11,425 nucleotides of DNA from CAYFMH01 sp964344165 (GCA_964344165.1 CAYFMH010000055.1:1-11425), one strand, 5' to 3'. Positions 1 to 7,167 are shown, numbered from the stretch's first letter. Program-made: numbers and translations. The notes: generated from the sequence alone by a model not told the origin.

Positions 1-60
1 CTTCGCTTTTTTCCCTCAACTATCAATTATTCCAAATTTCGATATTCGGGTTTAATTTCA

Positions 61-89
61 TTGACTTTTTGTAAATGTTACATTAAAAA
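61..89 (+). promoter_or_regulatory. Candidate sigma70-type promoter for the acyltransferase-like gene
   Basis: TTGACT at 61-66 is followed, after a 17-bp spacer, by TAAAAA at 84-89 (4 of 6 matches to TATAAT). This would start transcription near 96 and leave a leader of about 14 nt, without a Shine-Dalgarno site, before the ATG at 110. A second -10-like TATTTT at 97-102 ends 7 nt before the ATG and would give a leaderless message, but it has no good -35. Bases 1-60 show no gene. Confidence 0.4.
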
Positions 90-109
90 GGGCGCGTATT
101 TTTAACATA

Positions 110-1252
110 ATGAATAAAGCGTCCGATAATCTCCCCGCTCCTCAACATCTAGACTTATGTACCACAAGTACTCCTGATTTTCCCAAAATATCAGGCCCGA
201 TCTCTGTAATTATCACTCCAGAAAACGAAGCTCGCGCTCAAATCCTTAAAAATATTATCCAAAACAGACTCCCAAACATCCCTGAAAATCATCAAAAAAG
301 GCTCCTCTCTGATCTCCTGAGAGTAGAAACCCTCGATCTGGAGAGGGAACTCACAGAAGAAGAAATCTGGTATCATCTTCATTTTTGGGCACAACATTTA
401 GTAAAAATAGAAGAATCAGGAAACGAACAAACACTGCTTTTTAATCAAATAAGACAGACAGAATATTCGAGAAAAGCAGTACTTGTCGAAAGCCCCGACC
501 ACAGTCAACTAGTAGAAGTAACACAAGGAGTTAATTATTACACAGAAAACATGAAAGAATTAGTCGAACAACTCAGAAACCATCGAGAAGAACTCCTCCA
601 AATTTTGAACAAAACTTCTATTTTCGGAATAACAAACCACGCTAGCTGGGCTGGTTACCCGATATTCATCACTGCTTGTAAAAATGCCTTTGGAGATGAT
701 CCGGACTTCAAGGATGATAGATTTCCTGACTTTCTCGATAGGTTTTACACCATTTTAGGGCCTGCCCTTATGACCTATCAACAAGGAAGAGATGCGATTA
801 CCTCCCTTTCAAATATTATAAAAACTATGCCAAAAACAAAAAATGGTATTGTCCCAGGACTTGAAGCACTACAAAAACGTATAGTTAAAAGAGCTATTCG
901 CCCAATTTTAACCGCTGCACGAACCCCTGGGAAAATTATCCTTATGTCTCCTTCTGGAACCAGTGATACAATTCTTTCTGATGGTCGAATTCAAATCGAA
1001 AGACCAGACGAGACAGCTCTTAGATTAATAACAAGTATTAATAAATCCGCTCCTACATTTGTGATCGGAACCAATGAGGCCGAAATGTTTGAAAATCTCA
1101 AAATAAAAAGAGGAAAAGAGCATATGTCACTGGGTAAATTTCATCCCTCTGGAAGCATCCATGATCCGGAAAATGTCATGGAAGAACTGGCTAGTCACAT
1201 AATCAATGAAGAAGGTAAAACTATTGGGGAATATTTTAGACTGGCCACCTAA
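110..1252 (+). CDS. Diverged LPLAT / glycerol-3-phosphate acyltransferase-like protein
   Basis: This 380-residue protein has no signal peptide or clear membrane span. Residues 1-165 are charged and probably helical. The C-terminal half carries an acyltransferase-like motif set: NHASWAG at 176-182 resembles the catalytic NHx4D block, SPSGTSD at 280-286 resembles the substrate-binding block (APSGGRD in plastid-type glycerol-3-phosphate acyltransferases, PEGTRS in PlsC), and TFVIGTNE at 316-323 sits where the last block is expected. A helical domain before the catalytic part and the PSGxxD form fit the soluble plastid GPAT architecture. Such enzymes acylate glycerol-3-phosphate or lysophospholipid at the membrane surface. 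The expected catalytic Asp is Gly182 here, so activity is doubtful or uses a variant mechanism. The gene has its own promoter-like sequence and converges with the permease gene, their stop codons overlapping. Membership of the acyltransferase superfamily is inferred from motifs only; the substrate is unknown. Confidence 0.5.
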   Translation: MNKASDNLPAPQHLDLCTTSTPDFPKISGPISVIITPENEARAQILKNIIQNRLPNIPENHQKRLLSDLLRVETLDLERELTEEEIWYHLHFWAQHLVKIEESGNEQTLLFNQIRQTEYSRKAVLVESPDHSQLVEVTQGVNYYTENMKELVEQLRNHREELLQILNKTSIFGITNHASWAGYPIFITACKNAFGDDPDFKDDRFPDFLDRFYTILGPALMTYQQGRDAITSLSNIIKTMPKTKNGIVPGLEALQKRIVKRAIRPILTAARTPGKIILMSPSGTSDTILSDGRIQIERPDETALRLITSINKSAPTFVIGTNEAEMFENLKIKRGKEHMSLGKFHPSGSIHDPENVMEELASHIINEEGKTIGEYFRLAT

Positions 1253-2301
1253 ATCCCCTGATTCAAGATCCACGCCAAAAGCAAAATCTGAGGTAATGTC
1301 ACCAATGGCAAAAAGAAAGCAATTTTCCAGCTTTTGGTAGCTTCTCTTAGCGACATAATCTCTGTATAATCTGTCGAAACTCCCGTCATGAGGAAAGCAA
1401 AAGCTCCTCCCGGAGATTTGGCTCGAGTGAGAATATCTGCTGCAATCGGGGTCGATCCCTCGCTGCAAACTTCGAGAATGGTCGCCATTCCTACCGTAAT
1501 CAGAAGTCCGAGAAAGGTTGGGCCAAAGTAGGTTTCAAACTGTTCTGGAGAAACAAAGGTCCGAATCAAAGAGGCCAAAATCACTCCAAAAAAGATCCAT
1601 CGCAAAATCATCCTTGATCCTCCCAAACCGTGAGTGACAATCTCACGCCAAAACTTAGCGGTGAATTTTGTATTCTTAAAACACTTCTGGGCTTCCTGCC
1701 AAAAATGGAAGTTTTTGGAAATTTCTGACGTGTGTGAATTTTTGGGAAGTATTTTTGATTTTACGAGTTGCTCAAAAATGAGCCCGGAAATCACCGCAAT
1801 CACCACAGAGAGAAGTAAAAAAGTAAGCATCCACTGAAATCCGACCAAGGCCCAAAGAATTAGCGTAAGTGAAAGCGAGTTCCACGGACTCGCAATAAGG
1901 AAGGCCATCACCTGCCCCAAGCTCGCTCCCCGCTCATAAAGCTTCATCCCCACGAGCAGGATCCCATGTGAACACAAATCGAGCAAAATCCCCGCCCCCG
2001 TTGCTCGCAAAATTCCTTGAAAAGTTCCCCCTCTCCCAAGTAAAGAAATCACAAATGCTCGAGGAATTTTTTCGAGAATCCCCACAAAAGCTATTCCCAA
2101 AGCAACTCCCCACCACATCCGGCTGAGCAACTCAAAAGCCGAATCAAAAAAAATCGTCAGATGAGGGCTGTGGACCAAATCCTTGGCCAGAAGCTGAATC
2201 ACACAAACCAGGATCAAAATCCCCGTGCTTCCCCAGAGAAGATAATCAAAACGACGCACATTTTTTTTATCTTGCTGAGAGACATGACAACACTGAGGCA
2301 T
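1249..2301 (-). CDS. YraQ/ArsP-type (DUF318, SO_0444-like) membrane permease
   Basis: This polytopic membrane protein is 350 residues long from the ATG at 2301; a GTG directly upstream at 2304 is the alternative start. It has two related halves separated by a charged loop (about residues 180-225). The first half contains a glycine-rich span, then LCSHG (about 110-114), an ERGAS loop and a membrane segment ending SPWNSLSL. The second half contains EVCSEGSTP (about 278-286) and a closing pair of spans. Cys-containing signatures at matching places in both halves are typical of the DUF318 permease family, whose characterised members export methylated arsenicals or are linked to copper/zinc. The usual first-half motif is CSCG; here the second Cys is His. 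An N-terminal QCCH cluster might also bind metal. No metal sensor or ArsR-type regulator is adjacent. The stop (TAG) overlaps the stop of the convergent gene. The family call is fairly safe; the substrate is not known. Confidence 0.75.
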   Translation of the reverse strand: MPQCCHVSQQDKKNVRRFDYLLWGSTGILILVCVIQLLAKDLVHSPHLTIFFDSAFELLSRMWWGVALGIAFVGILEKIPRAFVISLLGRGGTFQGILRATGAGILLDLCSHGILLVGMKLYERGASLGQVMAFLIASPWNSLSLTLILWALVGFQWMLTFLLLSVVIAVISGLIFEQLVKSKILPKNSHTSEISKNFHFWQEAQKCFKNTKFTAKFWREIVTHGLGGSRMILRWIFFGVILASLIRTFVSPEQFETYFGPTFLGLLITVGMATILEVCSEGSTPIAADILTRAKSPGGAFAFLMTGVSTDYTEIMSLREATKSWKIAFFLPLVTLPQILLLAWILNQGI

Positions 2302-2307
2302 CACCTC

Positions 2308-2313
2308 ATATTA
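2308..2313 (-). promoter_or_regulatory. -10 box directly before the permease start (leaderless?)
   Basis: On the minus strand TAATAT is followed by 6 nt (GAGGTG) and then the ATG at 2301. This spacing puts the expected transcription start on the A of the ATG. The GAGG in between is too close to the ATG to act as a Shine-Dalgarno site. No convincing -35 is seen. Confidence 0.4.
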
Positions 2314-2374
2314 AAAATGAAAAATCAAAAATAGACAAATCAATTAAATCAGTAATTGTCCCAAGCTTGTAGCA

Positions 2375-2400
2375 TGCGGTTTACAAAAGGTTCAACCGCA
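2375..2400. repeat. Small inverted repeat (TGCGGTT / AACCGCA)
   Basis: Perfect 7-bp arms at 2375-2381 and 2394-2400 enclose a 12-base loop. It lies in the 268-bp gap upstream of the permease gene. No T-tract follows on either strand, so it is not a standard terminator. It is too small for a tRNA despite a GGTTCAA stretch. Confidence 0.45.
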
Positions 2401-2469
2401 AACTGCATCTGCAAAAAATATCAGTTTAAAAAGTTCAATATTCGCAGAAACGTGATTTTTATGGGATTT

Positions 2470-2507
2470 GCTTTTTGCTCATCCCGCATCCGCGGGATGC
2501 CAAAAGC
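2470..2507. repeat. REP-like hairpin in the permease / 945-aa gene gap
   Basis: CATCCCGC (2480-2487) and GCGGGATG (2492-2499) form a perfect 8-bp stem with loop ATCC. It is extended by an outer helix of GCTTTTTG (2470-2477) with CAAAAGC (2501-2507). The GC-rich hairpin stands out from the surrounding sequence, and its TCATCCCGC core recurs at 9850-9858, so a dispersed REP-type element is likely. It lies downstream of the 945-aa gene and might stop or stabilise that transcript's 3' end. No U-tract follows on the minus strand, so it is not a classical terminator. Confidence 0.5.
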
Positions 2508-2572
2508 ACCCCAAAAAATCGCGGGAAGGCAATGTTTATGCACATGCTACACCATTGGGACAATTACTTAAA

Positions 2573-5410
2573 TCAACTACGATAACTCCTCTCTTCTATT
2601 CCCAAGGGAGCCGTCATCATCGCCAAACGAAGTGCCTCTCTTTTTTCACGACTCAATCCTTGCATAAGTGCATCGATTTCTACCATTCTTTGAGCTGCTC
2701 GAGTATCTCCAGCTCTAGCATTTTCTGTCATCTCAAGTACACGATCTCGAAGCGTCATTCCTGCTAAATCAACCTTGGAAACTTTTTTTTGGTCTTCAAC
2801 TTGAATCTCTGAATTTCCTGCCAATCGACGAAATCTTGTCACCGAATCAGCAGAAGCCATCTGAGTTGGCCGAACAGGAGTTTCTGGTGCTGGAAAAGAA
2901 CCTGAGGAAGCAACTTTTTTGGTTTTTAAAGCTTCAAGCACATCTGCATATTTTACTGGGTCGACATAACCCCCCAATGCTATAATTACCTCAACAGCTT
3001 CTTGTGTATCTAGCTGGTATTCTGCTATTGTCTCTCCTTGTGCCAACCTTAAACCTATCCTCTCTGCAAAGTTCCTCATGTCCCGTGTCGGTTCATATTT
3101 ATCTCGATATTCTCCTGCATTTCGTTTTCTGAGATATTTATTAAAAGGAGTACCAGGCTCTCTCTCGATGTTCCACCTTAACATAGCTTCCACTGCAGAA
3201 GTTCTTCTATAATGAGCCTCTTCTGCTGCAATAAGAAGCATATCTGGAGTTGCTTCTGGAACAGCCCTAGCTATCTGCTCCCAATTTAAATAAAAAAGCG
3301 CAGCTGTATAAACGACGGATCTTGACAAGTCAAATCTTGCATCAATTTTAGCTAAATCAGATAATAATTGGTCTCGAGATTGGTGTTCTACAAAGCTTAA
3401 AAATGCAGATTCTAAGTCAGCAATTAAAGTTTCCCTATCACTTTCTACAGCAGGATTTTCTCCTAAATGTTTTCCAACTCCTTTTTTAGTACCTGGGACA
3501 AACATAGCAAATCCAGCCGCTCCATATTTTGGGGGGCCTAAAAGACGTTTTTTAATTAAACTCCTTATGACAGAAAGTTGATAAGCTTCCGACTTACCTT
3601 TCAATTGCTTCAACTTTTCAAGTCCAAAAAAAGAAATTCCTCCAGTACTCTCGATTCGAGTAATATCTCGAAAAAAACCTTCTGGATCAACTTCTGAACG
3701 TCCTACCTTACGGAGAGCTTGGTTAATTCTACTAAAACCTTCTCGAACTTCCGGTGGAAAATCAACTTTTATTCTTTCTTTTCTTAAACCTTCTTCTGCC
3801 AAACTTCCATCAAATCCTCTTTCACTATGCATTACCCAGTTTACAATTTTGCTTATTTTTTCTTCAGGATCAATATCTTTCCTTGCCATAAACCTCCTGG
3901 CTAGATCTGGTTCATAAGCAGAAAATAATGGGAAAGCAACACTTCGAAAATTTTCTGATCTTTGTAATTCTCTTGCTATACTCCTAAAATAAACTTCATC
4001 ATGAGCTACACGCTCAACCTTATTTACATCCCAGGACGCAGCTTCCCCCTCCGAAACTTTTATATAACTTGCCCCAAGATAAAGATAAGGATCGGAAGAC
4101 AAAGAAACTGGAGTTTCTAAAAGCTTTCCTCCTTTAGTAGTAATCCTTCTAATCTCCCGCAAATCAGGAGTTTCAAACACTCGAAGTGCAAATGCCTTCT
4201 TTCCCTCTCCTCTACGATCAGCCTTATGAGCATAAGGCAAAAGTTCTGCTAAATCTGATTTTACTTCAGGGGCACCTGGAACTTTATCGGCAATATCCAC
4301 ATAATACGCTCCTAAATATAACCATCTCTCCTGATCAATAGCGAGCGGAACAGACAAAGGCTCCGTAGTATTCCAATCCGTTACTCGATAGATACTAGAT
4401 TCAGAAGTCTTCATTAGCTGAGCTAATTCATACTTTCGCATTCCAGACTTTGTCACCTTAAATGCTTTTCCTGCCTTCAATAATGCCAACGCTTTAGCTT
4501 CATTAGAAGTATAAGATTGAGATTCTTCTACACCCCTCTCCGTCGAAGTTTCAGTAGCTGTAACATTAATTGTCGGAGTTAACTGAGCCGAAACATCTTC
4601 AGCAGTAATTGTTGGAGTAGTTAAATCTCCTGCGTCTCGAGCATCCTCTGCAGGACGCCCATTTCCAGCTACGTGAGGGGATTTTTGGACAACTAACTTA
4701 TTTTCTCCTCTTCCTCCTCCGGGTACTCCCTGAGGAACTCCACTCTCCATAGCTTTTTTTCCCCCAGTAGGAAAAGCACAAGCATTAAGCAAAACTGAAC
4801 CAGCTGTAACAACTCCCGTAATATTGAATACGTTTGAAAAAACCGGCGCTACGTTCTTAGAAAGAACAACTCCAGTTCCTACTAAAGCTTCATTTGCAGC
4901 TTCTCGTGTTTTTCTCAAAAGATTTAATCCCTGGGTTTTAAACTCAGCTAATCGTACTACCAGCGCTTCCCTCTCGGCCCCCCTTTCATTTGCCCCCTGA
5001 ACTTTTCTCTCCCGAATCTTTTGAGACATTCCATAAACTTCTCCCTCTAATGAAATCGCTAATTCTCTTCCTCTCGCTACCATCCCTTTCCCAAATTTAC
5101 AAGTTCCTTCTGTTATTTTTTCCCCTTTTGCAACTAAGAAACGTCCAACTTCTAGTCCTTTTTCTTGAACTTGTGCTAATCTTTTCGGAGTTGCCTCTAC
5201 AGCTTTATCCCAATTTTTATCACAAAAACTAGAAAATTCTCCTGACTTCCCTGCCATTACATCCGCTACAGAATGGGCTACTTGTGAAACAGTTTCTTCA
5301 GCTCTAGAAAATTCACGATGAAAACTTCTTAACACAGATCCACCAGTTTTTTTACCTTGCTCAAAAACCTTCCTACCCCAACCCGAAAACCGATTAAAAC
5401 TATCAAACAT
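2573..5410 (-). CDS. Large membrane-tethered protein with LysM-like repeats and MltB/SLT-like region
   Basis: This 945-residue protein is not recognised as a named family. Residues 1-175 are charged, helical and amphipathic. About 190-213 is a hydrophobic segment (NVFNITGVVTAG onward) ending LLNAC, probably one membrane span, so the remainder may be outside the cell. Residues 215-300 are a Gly/Pro/Thr-rich linker. Two related repeats follow, about 317-374 and 406-453, each ending in a similar block (WLYLGAYYVDI and YLYLGASYIKV), with spacing reminiscent of LysM peptidoglycan-binding modules. At 583-588 ITRIES and, 43 residues after Glu587, YGAAGFAMFVPGT (629-641) resemble the catalytic Glu and the GAxGxxQFxP block of MltB/SLT-type lytic transglycosylases. 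The rest is helical and charged. The stop is TGA. It is divergent from the LPSTG surface protein. A murein-cleaving or wall-binding role is inferred from weak motif resemblance; a scaffold without enzymatic activity is equally possible. Confidence 0.4.
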   Translation of the reverse strand: MFDSFNRFSGWGRKVFEQGKKTGGSVLRSFHREFSRAEETVSQVAHSVADVMAGKSGEFSSFCDKNWDKAVEATPKRLAQVQEKGLEVGRFLVAKGEKITEGTCKFGKGMVARGRELAISLEGEVYGMSQKIRERKVQGANERGAEREALVVRLAEFKTQGLNLLRKTREAANEALVGTGVVLSKNVAPVFSNVFNITGVVTAGSVLLNACAFPTGGKKAMESGVPQGVPGGGRGENKLVVQKSPHVAGNGRPAEDARDAGDLTTPTITAEDVSAQLTPTINVTATETSTERGVEESQSYTSNEAKALALLKAGKAFKVTKSGMRKYELAQLMKTSESSIYRVTDWNTTEPLSVPLAIDQERWLYLGAYYVDIADKVPGAPEVKSDLAELLPYAHKADRRGEGKKAFALRVFETPDLREIRRITTKGGKLLETPVSLSSDPYLYLGASYIKVSEGEAASWDVNKVERVAHDEVYFRSIARELQRSENFRSVAFPLFSAYEPDLARRFMARKDIDPEEKISKIVNWVMHSERGFDGSLAEEGLRKERIKVDFPPEVREGFSRINQALRKVGRSEVDPEGFFRDITRIESTGGISFFGLEKLKQLKGKSEAYQLSVIRSLIKKRLLGPPKYGAAGFAMFVPGTKKGVGKHLGENPAVESDRETLIADLESAFLSFVEHQSRDQLLSDLAKIDARFDLSRSVVYTAALFYLNWEQIARAVPEATPDMLLIAAEEAHYRRTSAVEAMLRWNIEREPGTPFNKYLRKRNAGEYRDKYEPTRDMRNFAERIGLRLAQGETIAEYQLDTQEAVEVIIALGGYVDPVKYADVLEALKTKKVASSGSFPAPETPVRPTQMASADSVTRFRRLAGNSEIQVEDQKKVSKVDLAGMTLRDRVLEMTENARAGDTRAAQRMVEIDALMQGLSREKREALRLAMMTAPLGIEERSYRS

Positions 5411-5440
5411 TTGAAAAAAATTAAAAAATAAAAAAAACGA

Positions 5441-5458
5441 GAATTTTTTAAAAAATTC
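5441..5458. repeat. 18-bp palindrome, leftward-gene side
   Basis: GAATTTTTTAAAAAATTC is a perfect 18-bp palindrome 30 bp upstream of the ATG of the 945-aa gene. It matches the 18-bp element at 5712-5729 at 15 of 18 positions. It could be a binding site for a dimeric regulator or a stem-loop in the leader. Because the region is so AT-rich, a simple A/T palindrome is partly expected by chance. Confidence 0.4.
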
Positions 5459-5535
5459 CTCATTTTTGTTTTATATTTTTGTTTTTCCTCCCCTTGTTGT
5501 TTGAACGTATTTTAAAAAAACTTTTTGTCAATAAA

Positions 5536-5544
5536 ATTATAACA
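5536..5544 (-). promoter_or_regulatory. Extended -10 promoter candidate for the 945-aa gene
   Basis: On the minus strand TG-T-TATAAT is a perfect extended -10 element, with only a weak -35 (TTTTGT at 5559-5564, 17 bp upstream). It would start transcription near 5529, giving a leader of about 118 nt that includes the 5441-5458 palindrome. Confidence 0.45.
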
Positions 5545-5675
5545 CTTTTTAAATAAATACAAAAAAGCTAATAAATAAAAAAAAATTTTATGTTTAATTA
5601 ATAAAAATAAAAAACAAACAAAATATAAAAAAACACAAAACAAAATTAACCGCCACAAAAAATTGAATAAAAAAT

Positions 5676-5704
5676 TTGCACGTCTACCCTAAGTTATTTA
5701 GAAT
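5676..5704 (+). promoter_or_regulatory. Candidate promoter for the LPSTG surface protein gene
   Basis: TTGCAC (5676-5681), a 17-bp spacer and TAGAAT (5699-5704) form a sigma70-like promoter. The expected start is near 5711-5712, exactly where the palindrome 5712-5729 begins. The leader would be about 38 nt, without a Shine-Dalgarno site before the ATG at 5750. Confidence 0.5.
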
Positions 5705-5711
5705 TTTGCTC

Positions 5712-5729
5712 GAATTATTTTAATAATTC
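5712..5729. repeat. 18-bp inverted repeat, rightward-gene side
   Basis: GAATTATT and AATAATTC form perfect 8-bp arms around TT. The element lies 20 bp before the ATG of the surface protein gene and at the expected transcription start. It is closely related to the palindrome at 5441-5458. Depending on use, it would be an operator or a 5'-terminal stem-loop. Confidence 0.45.
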
Positions 5730-5749
5730 TCAAATTTCACATAACCAAA

Positions 5750-7099
5750 ATGAAACGCTTAAATCTAATCGCTTTCGGTATTGCGCTCTTAAGCGCCCCC
5801 CTCATGACACAGGCAGTTGATACCATCGACGGCCCGGTCAATGATGACTTATTTTTCCCTCGAGGAGTACTCATAAAAGGAGTACAAGAACCTGCTAACT
5901 TAGATTCTACGAGTGGAGCTAGTTCTGTACTTATTGAAGGAGTTGGAACCGTAACAGTCGCCGATGCTCGAGTCGATGACTTCCCTCGGATGATGGTCTC
6001 TGGAGGGACAAAGATCACTAGTAGTCGAACCTGGGATGCCGAAACCGCTCACAAAACCTGGTGGGACGGACAGTTTTCTGCTCCATCTTCTGGGAGGTTA
6101 CCACGGTATGATGAAATCAAGTTTGCTTCTGGAACAAAAAGAGGAGATGACTTTATAATTGTCGATGCATTTCAATGGGGACTTACCAATGAAACATTCT
6201 CTTTTTCTCCGTCAGCTGCCGTGATTTTACCAGTAAAAGTTGCCCCAGGAGTTAAACTAAGGGTCGCCTATCCAAAAAATAACGATATGACTGAATGGGA
6301 GGTTACAAAAAATGAATATTGTTATGCCCAAGACGGTCCAAGCAGTCGTTATCGACTCTGTGCTCTTGAAATCTCAAAAGTTAATGCCTTGGCTCTCACA
6401 AAAGAAAACTTTTCTTCTTGTCCGACAGACTACATAGAAAATGGAATGATCGGGTCTACTCCCGATTGTGCTATCACTTGTAAAACCAACTACGAGTTAA
6501 GTGATGATGGAGAAGCTTGTCTTCCTATTGAAGGTGAATTTATTGATGAGGAATATTATGAAGACGAAGAACATTATGAAGATGAAGGGTACTATGATGA
6601 AGAGTATTATGACGAGAGCTTTGAAGAGGAGGGTTCTCCTGTGGCAGAATCCCCAGATGTTCGTCCTGGATACGTCCGATATCGAGGGGCTCGAGAACAA
6701 CTAGAACGAGTAGTGGACACAGAGGGACTCACGGGAGAAGATCTCAAAACCGCTCGAAAAATAAACAGCGGGCGACTTGGACGGGCTTCTCGTGGAGGAA
6801 GCGGAGAAGCGCCTATCCAACAAATGGATGATTCAGGAACAGTGAGAGACACTTTTTTGAACTATGTTGCTGAAATGCGGAACAAGTTTGGAGACAATAC
6901 AAGCGGAAACGTTTATCCGAAACACCCGGTAGGACAGGTGGTATTAAATGAAAACGTGCAAGAACATATGGCAGAGGAAGAAGAAGCAATGCGTCATTCA
7001 GCTCCATTGCTCCCAAGCACAGGTCCTGAACTTTTTGCTGTCTTAGCGGTCGCCGGATTAGGATTGATGATATTGAGCGCGGTACGAAGAAGAGACTAG
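5750..7099 (+). CDS. Secreted surface protein with LPSTG cell-wall sorting signal
   Basis: This 449-residue protein has an N-terminal signal peptide (MKR, hydrophobic core, probable cleavage after Ala22 in MTQA). Residues 23-215 are a probably beta-rich domain of unknown family. Six cysteines fall at 191, 204, 224, 240, 244 and 257; the last four form a compact EGF-like Cys cluster. Residues 261-295 are an extreme acidic-tyrosine tract (runs such as DEEYYEDEEHYEDEG). Residues 300-420 are polar and mostly charged. The C-terminus is a sorting signal: LPSTG at 421-425, about 20 hydrophobic residues, then RRRD. In families with this arrangement, sortase cuts between Thr and Gly and links the protein to the wall or a pilus partner. 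No sortase gene is in the window. The gene is divergent from the putative wall-remodelling protein and ends at a strong terminator. Export and anchoring are well supported; the function (adhesion, cation binding, other) is unknown. Confidence 0.8.
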   Translation: MKRLNLIAFGIALLSAPLMTQAVDTIDGPVNDDLFFPRGVLIKGVQEPANLDSTSGASSVLIEGVGTVTVADARVDDFPRMMVSGGTKITSSRTWDAETAHKTWWDGQFSAPSSGRLPRYDEIKFASGTKRGDDFIIVDAFQWGLTNETFSFSPSAAVILPVKVAPGVKLRVAYPKNNDMTEWEVTKNEYCYAQDGPSSRYRLCALEISKVNALALTKENFSSCPTDYIENGMIGSTPDCAITCKTNYELSDDGEACLPIEGEFIDEEYYEDEEHYEDEGYYDEEYYDESFEEEGSPVAESPDVRPGYVRYRGAREQLERVVDTEGLTGEDLKTARKINSGRLGRASRGGSGEAPIQQMDDSGTVRDTFLNYVAEMRNKFGDNTSGNVYPKHPVGQVVLNENVQEHMAEEEEAMRHSAPLLPSTGPELFAVLAVAGLGLMILSAVRRRD

Positions 7100-7136
7100 A
7101 ACTTCCCATTTCCGAAAAAAAACAAATAAAAAAGAG

Positions 7137-7167
7137 CACCCTCCGAAATATCGGGGGGTGTTTTTTT
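7137..7167. terminator. Bidirectional intrinsic terminator between surface protein gene and murC
   Basis: CACCCTCCGA (7137-7146) pairs with TCGGGGGGTG (7151-7160) over 10 bp with one G-T wobble and loop AATA. Seven T follow on the plus strand (7161-7167). On the minus strand the hairpin is followed by T-rich sequence, the complement of the A-run 7128-7133. It therefore serves both the rightward surface gene and leftward murC. The plus T-tract overlaps the murC stop codon at 7166-7168. Confidence 0.9.

Larger units (their letters stand above)
5411..5749. other. Very AT-rich divergent intergenic region
   Basis: These 339 bp hold no gene. They are almost all A and T, with long A and T runs, especially 5545-5680. 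They contain one candidate promoter in each direction and an 18-bp palindrome near each gene start, listed separately. The leftward leader also carries a purine-rich AAGGGGAGG (5487-5495, minus strand) about 76 nt before the start of the 945-aa gene, too far away to serve it as a ribosome site. Confidence 0.7.

Noticed and set aside
2371..2410. A possible tRNA, suggested by a GGTTCAA stretch within a small hairpin.
   Set aside because: No acceptor stem, anticodon arm or 3' end of the right size can be built around it.
2468..2767. Plus-strand 99-codon frame over the REP-like hairpin and the end of the 945-aa gene.
   Set aside because: It is mostly antisense to a convincing gene and its start is repeat sequence; no ribosome site, promoter or recognisable protein.
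5329..5463. A 44-codon minus-strand reading frame (ATG at 5463) overlapping the start of the 945-aa gene, hydrophobic, downstream of a purine-rich AAGGGGAGG.
   Set aside because: The purine block is over 20 nt from the ATG, and the hydrophobicity follows from T-rich sequence. It overlaps a clear gene in another frame, with no other support.
5545..5680. AT-rich stretch as a replication origin.
   Set aside because: No DnaA-box cluster (TTATCCACA-like) and no dnaA, dnaN or partition gene nearby.
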